This document shows, piece by piece, positions 20,101 through 28,540 of a stretch of DNA of 46,735 bases. A model generated the notes under the pieces. The model ran no database searches, was not told where the DNA came from, and saw only the letters and a program-made list of their open reading frames with translations. This stretch comes from a virus: positions 1 to 46,735 of IMG/VR virus record IMGVR_UViG_3300028197_000026; one strand, given 5' to 3'. A program made the position numbers and the translations under genes. Numbering within the stretch: the first letter of the stretch is position 1; the number at the start of each line of letters is the position of its first letter.

Positions 20101-23100
20101 TGCTTCATTAGACTTTGATGGTAACAACTTAATTATTAGTGCCAAAGGTGGAGACCTTGTAACATCAACAACGTTTGATACATTAACAACATCATTTGAT
20201 AACAACCTAACACAGTTTGAAAGTGTTAACGCAGATAGTGGTCAGGTGTTTATGTATCAAAAGGTTAATAACAAATTATTATACTCAGAGAAGTTTAATT
20301 ATAAAAATGCTTCTGTAGAAAGATTTGGCGAGTACTTATTGTTTAATGAAAACCACGTTTATGTACCAATGCCAGAACTTTCAGTAACAGATAATAACTT
20401 TATTGGAACACTATTAGATTACAAGAGAGACAGAGAAACTCTTCCATGGAATACATTACATAGTCCACAAGACCAAGTTGACTTGTCTAAATTTAAAGGT
20501 GTATTCATTTACAACATAACTTCTAACCCTGTTGCACAACAGATAGATTATATTGATCCTATACAAGGAAAAATTGCTGGAGCGGCGGAAGAAGAATTAA
20601 CTTACAAGACACATTATGATCCAGCTGTTTATACAAATGGTACAGCAGGACCAAAAACTGTAATAGATCCAGAGAACTATTGGGATTCTACAAACGTTGG
20701 TCGACTATGGTGGGATCTAAGTACAGCTAAATTTGTAAATCCATACCAAGGTAACATTATCTACAATACTGCTAACTGGAATAAATTATTTGTAGGAGCA
20801 AGTATAGATGTTTACGAATGGGTTGAGTCAACAATTACTCCTACACAATGGGCAGAGTTGGCAGATACAGAAGAAGGACTAGTAACTGGTATAAGTGGTA
20901 CGCCTAAAGACGTAACTACTTTTGTACAAGTACAAAAATACGATAACGTAGCAAAATCTTTCTTCCAAAAATATTACTATTGGGTTAGGAATAAAAAACT
21001 TGTTCCACAACTAGAGTGGAGAAAAACTTCTGCTTATGATGTTGCACAATTAATTACAGATCCTGCGGCAATGGGACAAAGATTTGTTGCAATATACTCA
21101 AACAACAGATTTGGTTTATACAACTGTCAATCACTTGTTAGTGGTACAGAAAATGCAATTAACTTCCGTTACTGGAAAATAGCTAATAAAGATATTAATA
21201 CACACAATCAATATCAGATTATTTCTGAAGGTTTAGGAACAAGTATGCCTAATCCAGAGATAGAACGTAAATGGTATGACAGTTTAATTGGAGTTGACAA
21301 AAACGACAAACCAGTACCTGATGTTATATTAAGTGAAAAACAAAGGTATGGTATTTTAGATAGACCAAGACAAGGAATGTTTAAGAATAGAGTTGAAGCT
21401 CTAAAACAAGTTGTTGAAAGAGCTAACGGTGTATTACTTAAAAACTTAATTGTTGATGAGTACGACTTATCTAACTTCTTAAGTAAAGATACAGCACCAA
21501 CATTGTTAAGTAAAAAGTTTGATAAGTCAGTAACAACCTTTGCTGAACTACAGTTTGTTGGAGTATCGAATGTTATTCCAGCAGTATTAACTCCGATATT
21601 TATTAACGGTAAACTTGATAGAGTAACAATTACTAACGGTGGTAAAGGTTATGTAACAACACCAACATACGATTTTGGAAACACTGGTGACGGTAAGGGT
21701 GCTGAGATAATCTTAACAAAAGATGCTAACGGTACAATTACAAGTGTAACAGTTAAAAATCCAGGTTCAGGATATTCAGCTACTACAACACTAGACGTTA
21801 GAAAGTATAGTACACTTGTTACAGTTGACGAAACAGTTAGCAACAAGTGGGCAATATATTCCTACAACAATGTAACTAGAGCTTGGGAAAGAACTTCAAG
21901 TCAATCATACGACACAACATTTTGGTGGAGTTATGCAGACTGGTATGATACTGGATACACTAAATTTACACAGATAGATTACTTAATTGATTATTCATAT
22001 CAGTTAGATAGTTTAGCTGATGTTATCGGTGACGTTGTTAAAATTAGTACAATAGGAGCAGGAGGTTGGTTGCTATTAGAAAAGATTAGTGATGAAGGTA
22101 CAGACTATACTACAAAATATAAAACTATAGGTAGACAGAACGGAACTATACAATTATCAAATGCATTGTTTGATCCATCAAGCAGTAACATTGGATATGA
22201 CGGATTAAGTTACGATACTAATTTTTACGATGATCAACCTACTATTGAACTAAGAAAAATACTAGAAGGTTTACGAGATAGTATCTTTATAGATGAACTT
22301 GCTGTAGAGTATAACAACTTGTTCTTTGCAAGTATAAGATATGCTTTTGCAGAACAGTCTAATGTTGACTGGATATTTAAAACTTCGTTCTTAAAAGCAA
22401 AACACAATGCAGGTGGGTTAACACAAAAAATTACTTTTGAAAATGATAGTTTACCAAGTTACGAAGAGTTTGTTAAAGAAGCAAAACCTTATAAAACAAA
22501 AATTAGAGAATATATTAGTTCTTACACTAGCACGGATCCAACTAGCACAGGTGTAACAGACTTTGATATTCCACCAGCATATAGCAGTGATGACGGTAAG
22601 ATTGTTCCTGCAAGTTTAAAAGTTAAAGATAACTTAATTGTTGGACAAGATGCAAGTATTACAACTTACCCTAACAAGTACTGGGCAGACAATGTTGGCT
22701 TTGAAGTTACTAAAGTTAATATTAAAAACGGTGGATCAGGATACTTAGAAGTTCCACAAATTAAATTTGCTGGCGGAGGCGGAACAGGCGCTAAAGCAAC
22801 AGCAACACTTGGCAGTGGTGGTTCTATAAAATATATTACATTAACTGAGCCAGGTAGCAAATACCTAAGTGCTCCAACAGTTACAGTTGACGGAACACAA
22901 GAGTCAGGGGCAATAGCCGCAACGATATCAGCTCAAATTGGAAATAGTAAAGTAAGAAGTATACACCATATTAGTAAGTTTGATAGAGTTAGCGGAACAT
23001 TCTTAATTACAACTTTGTCACAAACAGAAAACTTTACAGGTACTGGTAGTCAAACTACATTTAACTTAACATGGCCTATGGATTTAAGAACTACACAGGT

Positions 23101-25879
23101 TGACGTTACTGTTGATGGTATTGAATCGTTACAAAGTGAATATACTTTTAGTAACACAGAGTATAACGATAAAACATATACAAGACACAAAGGACAAATC
23201 AAGTTTATTGAGCCACCAGCAACTGCTAAAGCTATTGTTGTTAAGTATTCTAAGTCTGTTAATATGCTACAAGCACAGGATAGGATTAACTTATTCTATC
23301 AACCGACAACAGGAATGTTAGGAAATGATGTTTCACAGTTAATGGACGGTATTGATTACGGTGGAATAGAAGTTAAGAGCTTTGAGTTTGGTTCAGGCAC
23401 AGGTTGGTCAAGTGACCCTTACTACACAACAACTTATGACACATATGATAACACTTACGAAGATGAAGTCTTCACACTTGATGGAAGTACAAACTTATTC
23501 ACACTAGCTCAACCTTTAGCAAATAGTGTAGTATATAACGTATACAAAAATGGTGTAAGAATTGATGACGAAAACTGGGACGGAAGTAGTATTGGAACAA
23601 CTAATAATCCGGCGGCAGTTATGCTACCAATTACAGGAGCAGGACAAACTACAATTCAACTAGATGAATCACTAATTCCTACAGTAGCAAATGATGTTAT
23701 TGTAATTAGGAAAGCAACTAGTGATGGATCTTTTATTCCAGATCCAGATGGTTATGACACATTATTACAAGGTGGTAATTTAACTTACGAATCTGCAAAA
23801 GGTATTCGTGCAGAAGAGATTGTAATTGACGGTGATGGCTTTGTAACTCCACTAACATCAAAAGGACCTGAAGAGTTAGTTCCAGGACAAGTATTAGACA
23901 CAGTTGACATCAAAGTTTATGAAAGAACTGGTGATGGGTCAAGTGTGTTACACAGTTACAACTTCTTAGGAGACGGAAGTGGCAAAGATTTTGATATTAA
24001 CTATGTACCAATGAGTCAAAAAGACGTTTGGGTAAAAGTACATGGCACTATTTTATCACACTCACAGTTTACAGTTGATTATCAAAACAAACAAATTAAG
24101 TTAACAACTGCTCCAGGAAATGCAGAGTCAGTACATATTATTACAATGAGTAACAACGGAGAGAAAATACTAGACGTTGATCAATTTACAGGTGATGGTT
24201 CAACTGCACAGTTTGTTACAGGAATTAAATTTAAATCAACATTAAGTTTCTTCCTATCAGTTAACGGCGAATCAGTTAATGTAGATATGTCAGAAACCGA
24301 CGGAACATATTCTGCAAAAGGAATGTGTGTATTTAAACTAGGTAACGCACCACTTAACAATGCAGTAATACAATATGCAATATTTGATAGTGCGGCTAAG
24401 TCATTCTCACAAATTGCAACAGATACATTTACAGGTGACGGAAATACTACACAGTTTACACTTGCACAAACTCCACTAAACCAAAAACCATTAGAACATA
24501 ATGTAATTGTTAAAGTTGGAAACAAAATATTAAATGCAGGACATAATGAGTCATTCAATGTAGTAACAGCAACTAGAGAGTATGCGTTAAGAGATTATCA
24601 AATTGCTCAAGCTGGTGTTGGAGCAAACGAAGTCAGAGTTTTCTTAAACGGAACAGAAATAATAATTTCAGAAAGCTGGAACTGGGATACCTTCAATGCA
24701 ACAGTTAATCTTTTTGCAGATGTAGGGGTCACAGGAGATACATTAGATGTTTACGTAATCAATGATGGAGAATATGCATTTGGTTACTTAGATGGTAATG
24801 GGTTATGGGTACAAACACCAAACATAGTTCACTTTGATACTGCTCCAGCTAACGGACAAAGCATAACAGTTTATCAATTAAGTAATCATGATGTTAGAAA
24901 AATTGAAAGAGAAAACTTTGATGTAGTTACTAGAAATCCAATTACTGTTGGAACAGACAACTATTCAGAGTATCATCAGTTAACAAATGGTATTATAAAA
25001 TTACGTAAAGCGGCCATTGATGCAGAATATGTTTGGGTCACACTCAACGGTGACTTATTAACACCAAGTGTTGATTACTACTTACAAGATGACAAGATGT
25101 CAATAAGGATTTTAAAAGATATTAATTTAAATGATGTGGTTGAGTTGATACACTTCTCAAACAGCACAATAGTTGGTAAGTTTGGTTATAGACAGTTTAA
25201 AGATATGTTAAACAGAACACACTTTAAACGTTTAGGTGATGATGTAGAATACTTACTAGCAGAGAACTTAAACTGGTACGATACTAAAATATTTGTATCA
25301 GGTGCGGCAGGATTACCGGTTCCAAACAAGGATAAAGGCATTCCAGGAATTGTGTTTATAGGTGGAGAACGTATTGAGTACTACTTAAAAGAAGAGAATG
25401 TACTTAGACAGTTACGTAGAGGAACATTAGGAACAGGTATTAAGCCATTGCATAGTGCAGGAGCTCAAGTACTTGATCAGAGTATCTATCAAACTGTACC
25501 ATACAAAGATGAAACTAAATCACAAACATTTACAGCAGATGGGTCAACTAACTCATATACTATTGATTTTATACCAAACAACGTAAATGAATTTGAAATT
25601 TTTGCAGGTGGACGCAGGTTACGTAAGAATAGCATAAGTTCTTTCGATGTAACCCAAGATTTAGACAGTCCAGAGGGCGATATAACGCTAGCCGCAGAAT
25701 TTAGTGTTGATGGAGTAACTCCAGTAGTAACACTAACAACAACACCAGCGATTAACACCAAGATAACGGTGGTTAGACGCATAGGGAAAAGATGGACAGA
25801 CCCTGGAACTCCACTGAGATTGCAAGAAAATAACATTGGAAGGTTCTTAAGGAACAAAGAGGTGACGTTACCTAAATAA
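11159..25879 (+). CDS. Giant modular virion protein (4906 residues), possibly gp7-equivalent with adhesin modules
   Basis: One uninterrupted frame of 14.7 kb. The N-terminus (RTSAEHLPRYFRTSHNKKFL, then TLDQLLNPGVAEKISSYYGR and SWNPNIDWDKFTNFRDYYWL) resembles the very large structural proteins that follow gp6 in marine T4-like phages, in the position of T4 gp7. Downstream it is modular. CBM5/12-like segments (W..Y..GD.V.Y....Y.A...W) lie near residues 1436-1480, 1700-1745 and 2795-2840. FG-GAP/integrin-type blades (FGTSLSINDTGDMIVVGAP) are spread over about 2110-3090. Two GSGY modules with Gly-rich turns are near 3478-3550 and 3850-3927. At least six F.GDGST..F.L strand modules lie between about 3957 and the end. 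GGGAG lies about 9 nt before the ATG. Role in baseplate wedge plus host-surface binding is inferred. Confidence 0.85.
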   Translation: MAYDDSQNEYPLPVPGQKNKRSRTSAEHLPRYFRTSHNKKFLAATLDQLLNPGVAEKISSYYGRRIAKARKASDNYVSDVSTQRENYQLEPATVVKDDLKNVTFYKDYNDLKNQIKAFNGTVENDDKLFSQEYYSWNPNIDWDKFTNFRDYYWLENGPLAISVVGQAKGLVSTYTVTSQDNLDNKAYLFTPDGSTQNPTLKLYRGQTYKFEINTPGMPLSIRTARSLDDTYLYNTGISDSTHKTEVGTIEFTVDLLAPDTLYYVNGNDINGSGLIQVYDILENTAIDVDDEIIGKKTYSMTSGYEMSNGMKINFKGTVTPAKYAEGNWYVEGVGNEIKLIAEKDLEVPGTVSTNQAIPFDSQSFDRAPFSNANAWATTKDYIVQNRSATSKSQWARYNKWFHKSILETTAAINNQPSDINQTGRAARPIIEFESQLKLWNFGTYAKQDVELLDTFTTDVFSTIEGAIGYNIDGVDVADGMRILFTADPDTRVAGKIFKVKFITHNFIRQISLIDETDSTPLENETVLVRDGTDYKGKMWFYNGTTWKAGQDKTAVNQTPTFDLYDQNGIDFNNTITYPASTFTGTKLFSYKQGTGTNDIELGFPLSYRALENTGDIVFDFNLLQDQFTYQSNSANVIAKTEVGLLRKYSDRTAFSYTSGWTKGYEESKQLVNRQYIVTTQYNNFAVDTYKNSGDLNDLWVRVYVNNKRKKSLVDYTINRINKIALITFTTDLKEDDVLVIKTKSATKKNVNGVYELASNLEHNPLNDNIGSFTLGEVNDHVLSICEMRDDFVGEFPGTGNLRDLGNLSAYGTSFVQHSGPFNLANYHITDKDANIIKSLQYAKKEYGKFRKLFLQVANTLGFDGLNVIHFDKVMEKLNSDKSSDMPFYFGEMIGYKSPKKTEHIVNNPNSNYFALAQDFDLLSNTNRAVYVYQNGVQLVHGTDYTFEANYPGFVTVTKTKALNDVIDIYEYESTDGCYIPPTPTKLGLYPKFVPTKFIDDTYQTPTTVIQGHDGNIFVAYNDFRDDLLLELEKRIYNNIKVNYDPTLVDLHEFVGGEDRDTRFPKWARDKALLPEFIEWNNTVGSPDYSDYSFWERTNSFTFNYSNTNSPSGKQNAGYWRAVYKEAFDTDRPHTHPWEMLGYSEKPTWWETVYGIAPYTNGNKVMWKDLEDGVFRIPNQPVSYNSKYARTNLTKHIPVDEGGKLLSPLDSNYAKDYISNRTQRPFVFGDEAPTETAWRRSSEYPFSLMIAWILNQPTKIIGLGFDRARIKRNPAKEVIYSETNKRLRLADLVFPNTISDTTRVMCSGLVNYVAEYMNSKTVKYYSAYQTNLKNVTNQLGLKIGGYTEKTKFKLILDSRTPFNEGNVFVPEENYQVFLNKSSVIDLVAYSGVIIEKREAGFVIKGYNYSNPYFKYYTNVSLADDPVVRVGGVTKDFVTWTGGQSYSPGLIVEFGSEYYMTKTQHTAEDDFDGTKFQKLAELPVEGGRTAFFRRTFNDGINDEPLELAYGTRLDTIQEVVDFLLGYEKYLKVQGFQFESYNTEINQVEDWSLSAKEFMFWTTQNWAVNSVITLSAGANRINYYKKDHVADSIFDNFYGYNTFKADGKKLIPEYINVYRDNDNLIQVSTKNTTDGIYSVKIPLVQFEHVVLLDNTTVFKDYIYDLAPGYRQERIKALGYRTDGWTGGFNIPGFVYDNAEVTEWTDWKDYSIGDTVKYKEFYYVAKVKIPGESIFNASNWERLSKKPTSGLLANLDYKAKQFGDFYDLDTDNFDTDQQRVAQHLIGYQKRKYLENIINDDVSQYKFYQGFIQDKGTKNSLTKLFDALSNTDSDSVEFYEEWAIRLAQLGSAQSFDEVEYKLDEAKFRLSPQPVELVQSVTGKETDLIYRQRQFETYLKPDGYDHKPFPTLYKDTDYIPTAGYVNSSNVKTTVANYDDILGLTLTDYNIGDYIWTGTSKTQEWDVLKYNRTDDEVIALTLNSTTNEVEIKIKKQANYVTADIIGLVDVTGNERFYKVLRSELDTIYCSENPTPGVATTDVDPANGFLTNFTSARVASLDDANAKLINSELKVGEILWVDNDSNDRWIVLQNNPVHSQHQVISNVETGDVSTNFGKVIASDERNTTLMVGASESNKVYVYQRTSDVGQYVHAQTIDAPTGLYTGDGKFGTGLALSRDSKWLVIGAPNASNLKTKFKGTFTGSLAYATDDVVNYQENFWEAQFPIAQAQGSLTFNSYYDPAQIHETIWNGTAYPSIVYAIRGNYHFSVPTDHMLIRAPSAQYEGSAAGDSLVLNWNQYPQSYPTGILPFGTNGPGVAQFEGTKTITSKVDAILYFDNLLRTPVVGDLISTATAIGTVDYIHVENVNQATIYIKEMNGAFADTGTATIENVTMGTYVAYNPLEQNTLFGGWWKVTGLTSFNTSTKEVTEPVFVVQDIITASESKSPEIYYNTTDDIYALNQITDPTKGGKIGHLSYYNKQGMPDLSPKWFFRASKAWTDTLSNGDPFTMEVNEVRGGAGMTVFDPATLGLATSYTNQTAGHTVNDLWDGFLDITFTNFDNSGNAFIPQPGDVVIDGTTGAEGTVAYLQEQLIDCRIYIKARSGTFKFGNQNADVSTILIKDGVSVGIHRLVGRLDHADLSSATVGKMVVVRFTDSTMLPVTTPTFRNEVEIKVFNNRTVSGVARTPNFPNPLNKDWKQVSAIEASSTGISSGLSNEGAYFVYERSGSGAYSFQHGYTNPQKDNDRFLGTQIELLKSNSTTDFYRMYVSAPGNGTTSNSGRIHFVNHGTDTDGTVYEWARSKDLNFKGEFNVNLAYYTNDIVLYNGSFYQSKTNLVAGIWNQAYWTSLTSRIDYVGYVPNDTSLTVSDDSTFNQTELTNYAHPFAVSKYGDVIATVADFGITSDPKIITYRLNNGHYEFSQIIQTPAAGVGFGTSLSINDTGDMIVVGAPLDDTRSNDNGKVYVYTSTAGVFAQTQTIFSPSNDVAERFGASLDFDGNNLIISAKGGDLVTSTTFDTLTTSFDNNLTQFESVNADSGQVFMYQKVNNKLLYSEKFNYKNASVERFGEYLLFNENHVYVPMPELSVTDNNFIGTLLDYKRDRETLPWNTLHSPQDQVDLSKFKGVFIYNITSNPVAQQIDYIDPIQGKIAGAAEEELTYKTHYDPAVYTNGTAGPKTVIDPENYWDSTNVGRLWWDLSTAKFVNPYQGNIIYNTANWNKLFVGASIDVYEWVESTITPTQWAELADTEEGLVTGISGTPKDVTTFVQVQKYDNVAKSFFQKYYYWVRNKKLVPQLEWRKTSAYDVAQLITDPAAMGQRFVAIYSNNRFGLYNCQSLVSGTENAINFRYWKIANKDINTHNQYQIISEGLGTSMPNPEIERKWYDSLIGVDKNDKPVPDVILSEKQRYGILDRPRQGMFKNRVEALKQVVERANGVLLKNLIVDEYDLSNFLSKDTAPTLLSKKFDKSVTTFAELQFVGVSNVIPAVLTPIFINGKLDRVTITNGGKGYVTTPTYDFGNTGDGKGAEIILTKDANGTITSVTVKNPGSGYSATTTLDVRKYSTLVTVDETVSNKWAIYSYNNVTRAWERTSSQSYDTTFWWSYADWYDTGYTKFTQIDYLIDYSYQLDSLADVIGDVVKISTIGAGGWLLLEKISDEGTDYTTKYKTIGRQNGTIQLSNALFDPSSSNIGYDGLSYDTNFYDDQPTIELRKILEGLRDSIFIDELAVEYNNLFFASIRYAFAEQSNVDWIFKTSFLKAKHNAGGLTQKITFENDSLPSYEEFVKEAKPYKTKIREYISSYTSTDPTSTGVTDFDIPPAYSSDDGKIVPASLKVKDNLIVGQDASITTYPNKYWADNVGFEVTKVNIKNGGSGYLEVPQIKFAGGGGTGAKATATLGSGGSIKYITLTEPGSKYLSAPTVTVDGTQESGAIAATISAQIGNSKVRSIHHISKFDRVSGTFLITTLSQTENFTGTGSQTTFNLTWPMDLRTTQVDVTVDGIESLQSEYTFSNTEYNDKTYTRHKGQIKFIEPPATAKAIVVKYSKSVNMLQAQDRINLFYQPTTGMLGNDVSQLMDGIDYGGIEVKSFEFGSGTGWSSDPYYTTTYDTYDNTYEDEVFTLDGSTNLFTLAQPLANSVVYNVYKNGVRIDDENWDGSSIGTTNNPAAVMLPITGAGQTTIQLDESLIPTVANDVIVIRKATSDGSFIPDPDGYDTLLQGGNLTYESAKGIRAEEIVIDGDGFVTPLTSKGPEELVPGQVLDTVDIKVYERTGDGSSVLHSYNFLGDGSGKDFDINYVPMSQKDVWVKVHGTILSHSQFTVDYQNKQIKLTTAPGNAESVHIITMSNNGEKILDVDQFTGDGSTAQFVTGIKFKSTLSFFLSVNGESVNVDMSETDGTYSAKGMCVFKLGNAPLNNAVIQYAIFDSAAKSFSQIATDTFTGDGNTTQFTLAQTPLNQKPLEHNVIVKVGNKILNAGHNESFNVVTATREYALRDYQIAQAGVGANEVRVFLNGTEIIISESWNWDTFNATVNLFADVGVTGDTLDVYVINDGEYAFGYLDGNGLWVQTPNIVHFDTAPANGQSITVYQLSNHDVRKIERENFDVVTRNPITVGTDNYSEYHQLTNGIIKLRKAAIDAEYVWVTLNGDLLTPSVDYYLQDDKMSIRILKDINLNDVVELIHFSNSTIVGKFGYRQFKDMLNRTHFKRLGDDVEYLLAENLNWYDTKIFVSGAAGLPVPNKDKGIPGIVFIGGERIEYYLKEENVLRQLRRGTLGTGIKPLHSAGAQVLDQSIYQTVPYKDETKSQTFTADGSTNSYTIDFIPNNVNEFEIFAGGRRLRKNSISSFDVTQDLDSPEGDITLAAEFSVDGVTPVVTLTTTPAINTKITVVRRIGKRWTDPGTPLRLQENNIGRFLRNKEVTLPK

Positions 25880-25882
25880 ATA
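25875..25882 (+). promoter_or_regulatory. Late promoter (AATAAATA) for the 25.9 kb gene
   Basis: Two overlapping TAAATA boxes (25873-25878, 25877-25882) cover the stop codon of the giant gene. The second is AATAAATA. A start near 25888 would leave a 14-nt leader with AGGA (25890-25893) before the ATG at 25902. Confidence 0.6.
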
Positions 25883-25901
25883 CACTTGTAGGAAAGAAAA
25901 T

Positions 25902-26513
25902 ATGACAGACAATTTTAAAGACAAATCAGGGGTTCTTTTGCAGGGCCACATAAAGATACACAATCCAGAGAGTGGTGAAATCTTTGTGGATAAGCGAAAT
26001 GCTATTCACTATGAGAATATGAGTATCTCACTAGCTGAAAGTTTAGCTAACCAAGGACAGGGAATGATATATTCAATGAACTTTGGTAATGGCGGAACAT
26101 CAGTGGATCCAACGGGTATTATTACATACCTTTCACCAAACAGCACAGGAACAAATGCTAGTTTATACAACCAAACTTATACTAAAGTAATTGACGATAA
26201 TTCAATCAATAATACAGATCCTACAAGAAATAAGATTGAAACACGTCATGTAAGTGGTACAAACTATACAGATATTGTTGCTACCTGTTTATTAGACTAC
26301 GGTGAGCCAAGTGGGCAAGATGCATTAGATAATGCAACCAGTGCCGATAGCTTATATGTATTTGATGAACTAGGTCTAGTAAGTTATGCAACTAGTGGAA
26401 CAGGTAGATTGCTAACACACGTTATTTTCCACCCAGTACAAAAATCGTTGAACAGATTAGTTCAAATTGATTATACTGTTCGTGTACAGAGTTTAACAGG
26501 ATTTAATGAATAA
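25902..26513 (+). CDS. Conserved virion structural protein of unknown role
   Basis: This 203-residue protein was not assigned to a T4 gene. It lies between the giant protein and the fibre genes, so a role in baseplate or fibre attachment is likely. Visible features: an N-terminal HIKIHNPESGEIFVDKRNAI, a Gly-rich loop NFGNGGTSVDPTGIITYL, and a C-terminal strand set YVFDELGLVSY ... LLTHVIFHPVQKSLNR that ends in IDYTVRV, a pattern seen in phage tail/fibre proteins with an FDELGL motif. It has its own late promoter and a good AGGA site. It overlaps the next gene by one base. Confidence 0.65.
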   Translation: MTDNFKDKSGVLLQGHIKIHNPESGEIFVDKRNAIHYENMSISLAESLANQGQGMIYSMNFGNGGTSVDPTGIITYLSPNSTGTNASLYNQTYTKVIDDNSINNTDPTRNKIETRHVSGTNYTDIVATCLLDYGEPSGQDALDNATSADSLYVFDELGLVSYATSGTGRLLTHVIFHPVQKSLNRLVQIDYTVRVQSLTGFNE

Positions 26514-28540
26514 TGGCTTATACAGTAAATTATACAGACGTTGCTAATAAAGGTAGTATAACTGTTGAGGATAACACACTCAACCAGCAAACTTCGTTGT
26601 CACTACCAGGTAGAAATACGACTGCATATGGTACTGCAATAGCTGAAAACTTTTTACACTTATTAGAAAATTTTGCAAATACAACTGCACCAACGAATCC
26701 AGTAGAAGGTCAAGTATGGTATGATAATACTGTTGGAATAGATCAATTAAAATTATATGATGGTACTACTTGGATTAGTGCATCAGGATTAAAGAAAGCC
26801 ACTAACGCACCGGCGGCGGCACAATCAGTAACAGGCGACCTTTGGGTTGATACAGATAATCAACAGTTATATTTGTTTACAGGTTCAGGTTGGATCTTAG
26901 TAGGTCCACAATTTAGTGATGGTCTTTCAACAGGTGTTAGAGCGACAACTGTAGTTGGAACAAACAATGTTAGTTATACTTGTTTAATAGTAGAACTGAG
27001 TGCAAAGACTTTAGCAATTTATTCAACAGCGGCATTTACACCGAAGACAACACTTACAGGATTTACATCAATCAAAGCAGGATTTAATTTAAGTTCAGCA
27101 GACATTACAGGTTCAGGTGCAGGAAAATATTACGGAACAGCAGAAAAGGCCGAAGCACTAGTTGTTGGCTCAGATGTTATTCCAGCAACAAACTTTATGA
27201 GAAGTGATGCAATATCGCAGACAACTTCTCCAATAGTAATTAAAGCAAACGGCGGCCTTACAGTTGGTGCTTCAAGTTCAATGACATTTGGTGTTGAAGG
27301 ACAAGCTGGTATTATTAGTCACCAAACATCAGGATCAAACATTGATGTTAGAGTAAACAACAATGGTACAACAACTACAGTAATGAGAATAGATTCAACT
27401 GCTAAAGTTGGTATCAATAATTTAGCACCAGATCAACCATTAGATGTTATAGGTAATATTCAAACTGATAGTGCGTTACTAGTTGAAGGTACAACAGATG
27501 CTTCAACAATAGCAACTGGAAGTATTATTACCAAAGGTGGTGTTGGTATTGCTAAAAAACTTTTTGTTGGTAGTGATACAAACATAGCAGGATTATTAAC
27601 AACACAAAATATTGTTCCTAATGCTAACTCGGCACGTAACTTAGGTACTGCTAACGAACAATGGTTAAATGTTCATGCACAGAACTTTATAGGTAACTTA
27701 ACAGGTAACGTTACAGGAACAGTATCAGGACGTTCTGGATCAACAGATAAACTTGCTAGTGCAACAACATTTAGTATGAACGGTGATGTAACTGCACCGT
27801 CATTTACGTTTGATGGACAAGATGCAAGTACTAAAACATTTACAACATCTATTTCAAATGCCTTTGTTGCTAACAAAACAGAAGTTTCAACATCATTAAC
27901 AACTGATGAATTTCTAGTTAACAGAGTAACTGGCGATACTGGCGTATTTAAAATTTCAAGAACTAACTTGTTTAAAGCAATTCCTACATTACCAATTGGA
28001 ATGATATCACCATTTGGCGGAGATACTGCTCCAACTGATTGGGTATTGTGTTATGGACAAGAAGTTAATATTGCAAACTATCAAAACTTGTTTAACGTAA
28101 TTGGCTACAACTTTAAAGATCAATCACTAGTAGCGGCAGGTAAATTTTCATTACCAGACTTAAGAGGTAGATTGCCATTAGGTAAAGATAACATGGGAGG
28201 CGGATCAGCTAACGTTGTTACAGGAGCCGCGGCAGATACAATAGGTAGTGTTGATGGTCAACAGAATCAAAGTATTGCACTTACCAACTTACCAGAACAC
28301 GAACACGATTTAAGAGGTCCAAGTGGAGACCAATACTATGCATTAAGAGATGTAAGTGGTACTCCAAACGATCCACAAGGTATTCAGTATGATGCTCCAA
28401 CAGGAACAGGTGCCGGTCAAGCGTATGCTACATCAGGTGGAGTATTAACAAACAATGCTCTAGGTACAGCAATTGATATTATGAATCCATATATGACTTT
28501 AAACTATATCATGTATGCCGGGGAGAATACAGCGATATGA
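26513..28540 (+). CDS. Tail-fibre-like protein with tail collar domain (fibre paralog 1)
   Basis: A 675-residue trimeric-fibre-like protein. The first ~125 residues hold two copies of a module ending in G.(V/L)W.D.....L..(Y/F).G..W (GQVWYDN and GDLWVDTDNQQLYLFTGSGW), shared with the next two genes. The middle is rich in Ser/Thr/Gly with VGINNLAPDQPLDVIGNI, common in fibre shafts. Residues ~490-600 are a tail collar domain as in T4 gp12: PIGMISPFGGDTAPTDWVLC, then FSLPDLRGRLPLG and NLPEHEHDLRG, the last with the His pair that binds metal in gp12. It probably ends in a receptor-binding tip. It overlaps the next gene by 4 nt (ATGA). Confidence 0.8.
   Translation: MAYTVNYTDVANKGSITVEDNTLNQQTSLSLPGRNTTAYGTAIAENFLHLLENFANTTAPTNPVEGQVWYDNTVGIDQLKLYDGTTWISASGLKKATNAPAAAQSVTGDLWVDTDNQQLYLFTGSGWILVGPQFSDGLSTGVRATTVVGTNNVSYTCLIVELSAKTLAIYSTAAFTPKTTLTGFTSIKAGFNLSSADITGSGAGKYYGTAEKAEALVVGSDVIPATNFMRSDAISQTTSPIVIKANGGLTVGASSSMTFGVEGQAGIISHQTSGSNIDVRVNNNGTTTTVMRIDSTAKVGINNLAPDQPLDVIGNIQTDSALLVEGTTDASTIATGSIITKGGVGIAKKLFVGSDTNIAGLLTTQNIVPNANSARNLGTANEQWLNVHAQNFIGNLTGNVTGTVSGRSGSTDKLASATTFSMNGDVTAPSFTFDGQDASTKTFTTSISNAFVANKTEVSTSLTTDEFLVNRVTGDTGVFKISRTNLFKAIPTLPIGMISPFGGDTAPTDWVLCYGQEVNIANYQNLFNVIGYNFKDQSLVAAGKFSLPDLRGRLPLGKDNMGGGSANVVTGAAADTIGSVDGQQNQSIALTNLPEHEHDLRGPSGDQYYALRDVSGTPNDPQGIQYDAPTGTGAGQAYATSGGVLTNNALGTAIDIMNPYMTLNYIMYAGENTAI

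Noticed and set aside
23100-23321. Plus-strand 73-codon open frame inside the giant gene
   Set aside because: It is a +1-type shadow of the giant gene with a low-complexity Leu/Ser-rich product, no ribosome site and no family resemblance.
25489-25857. Minus-strand open frames of 60-150 codons under the structural genes
   Set aside because: They are antisense shadows with Ser/Leu/Val-rich, hydrophobic composition typical of the complement of Thr/Asn-rich structural genes; none has a promoter or ribosome site.
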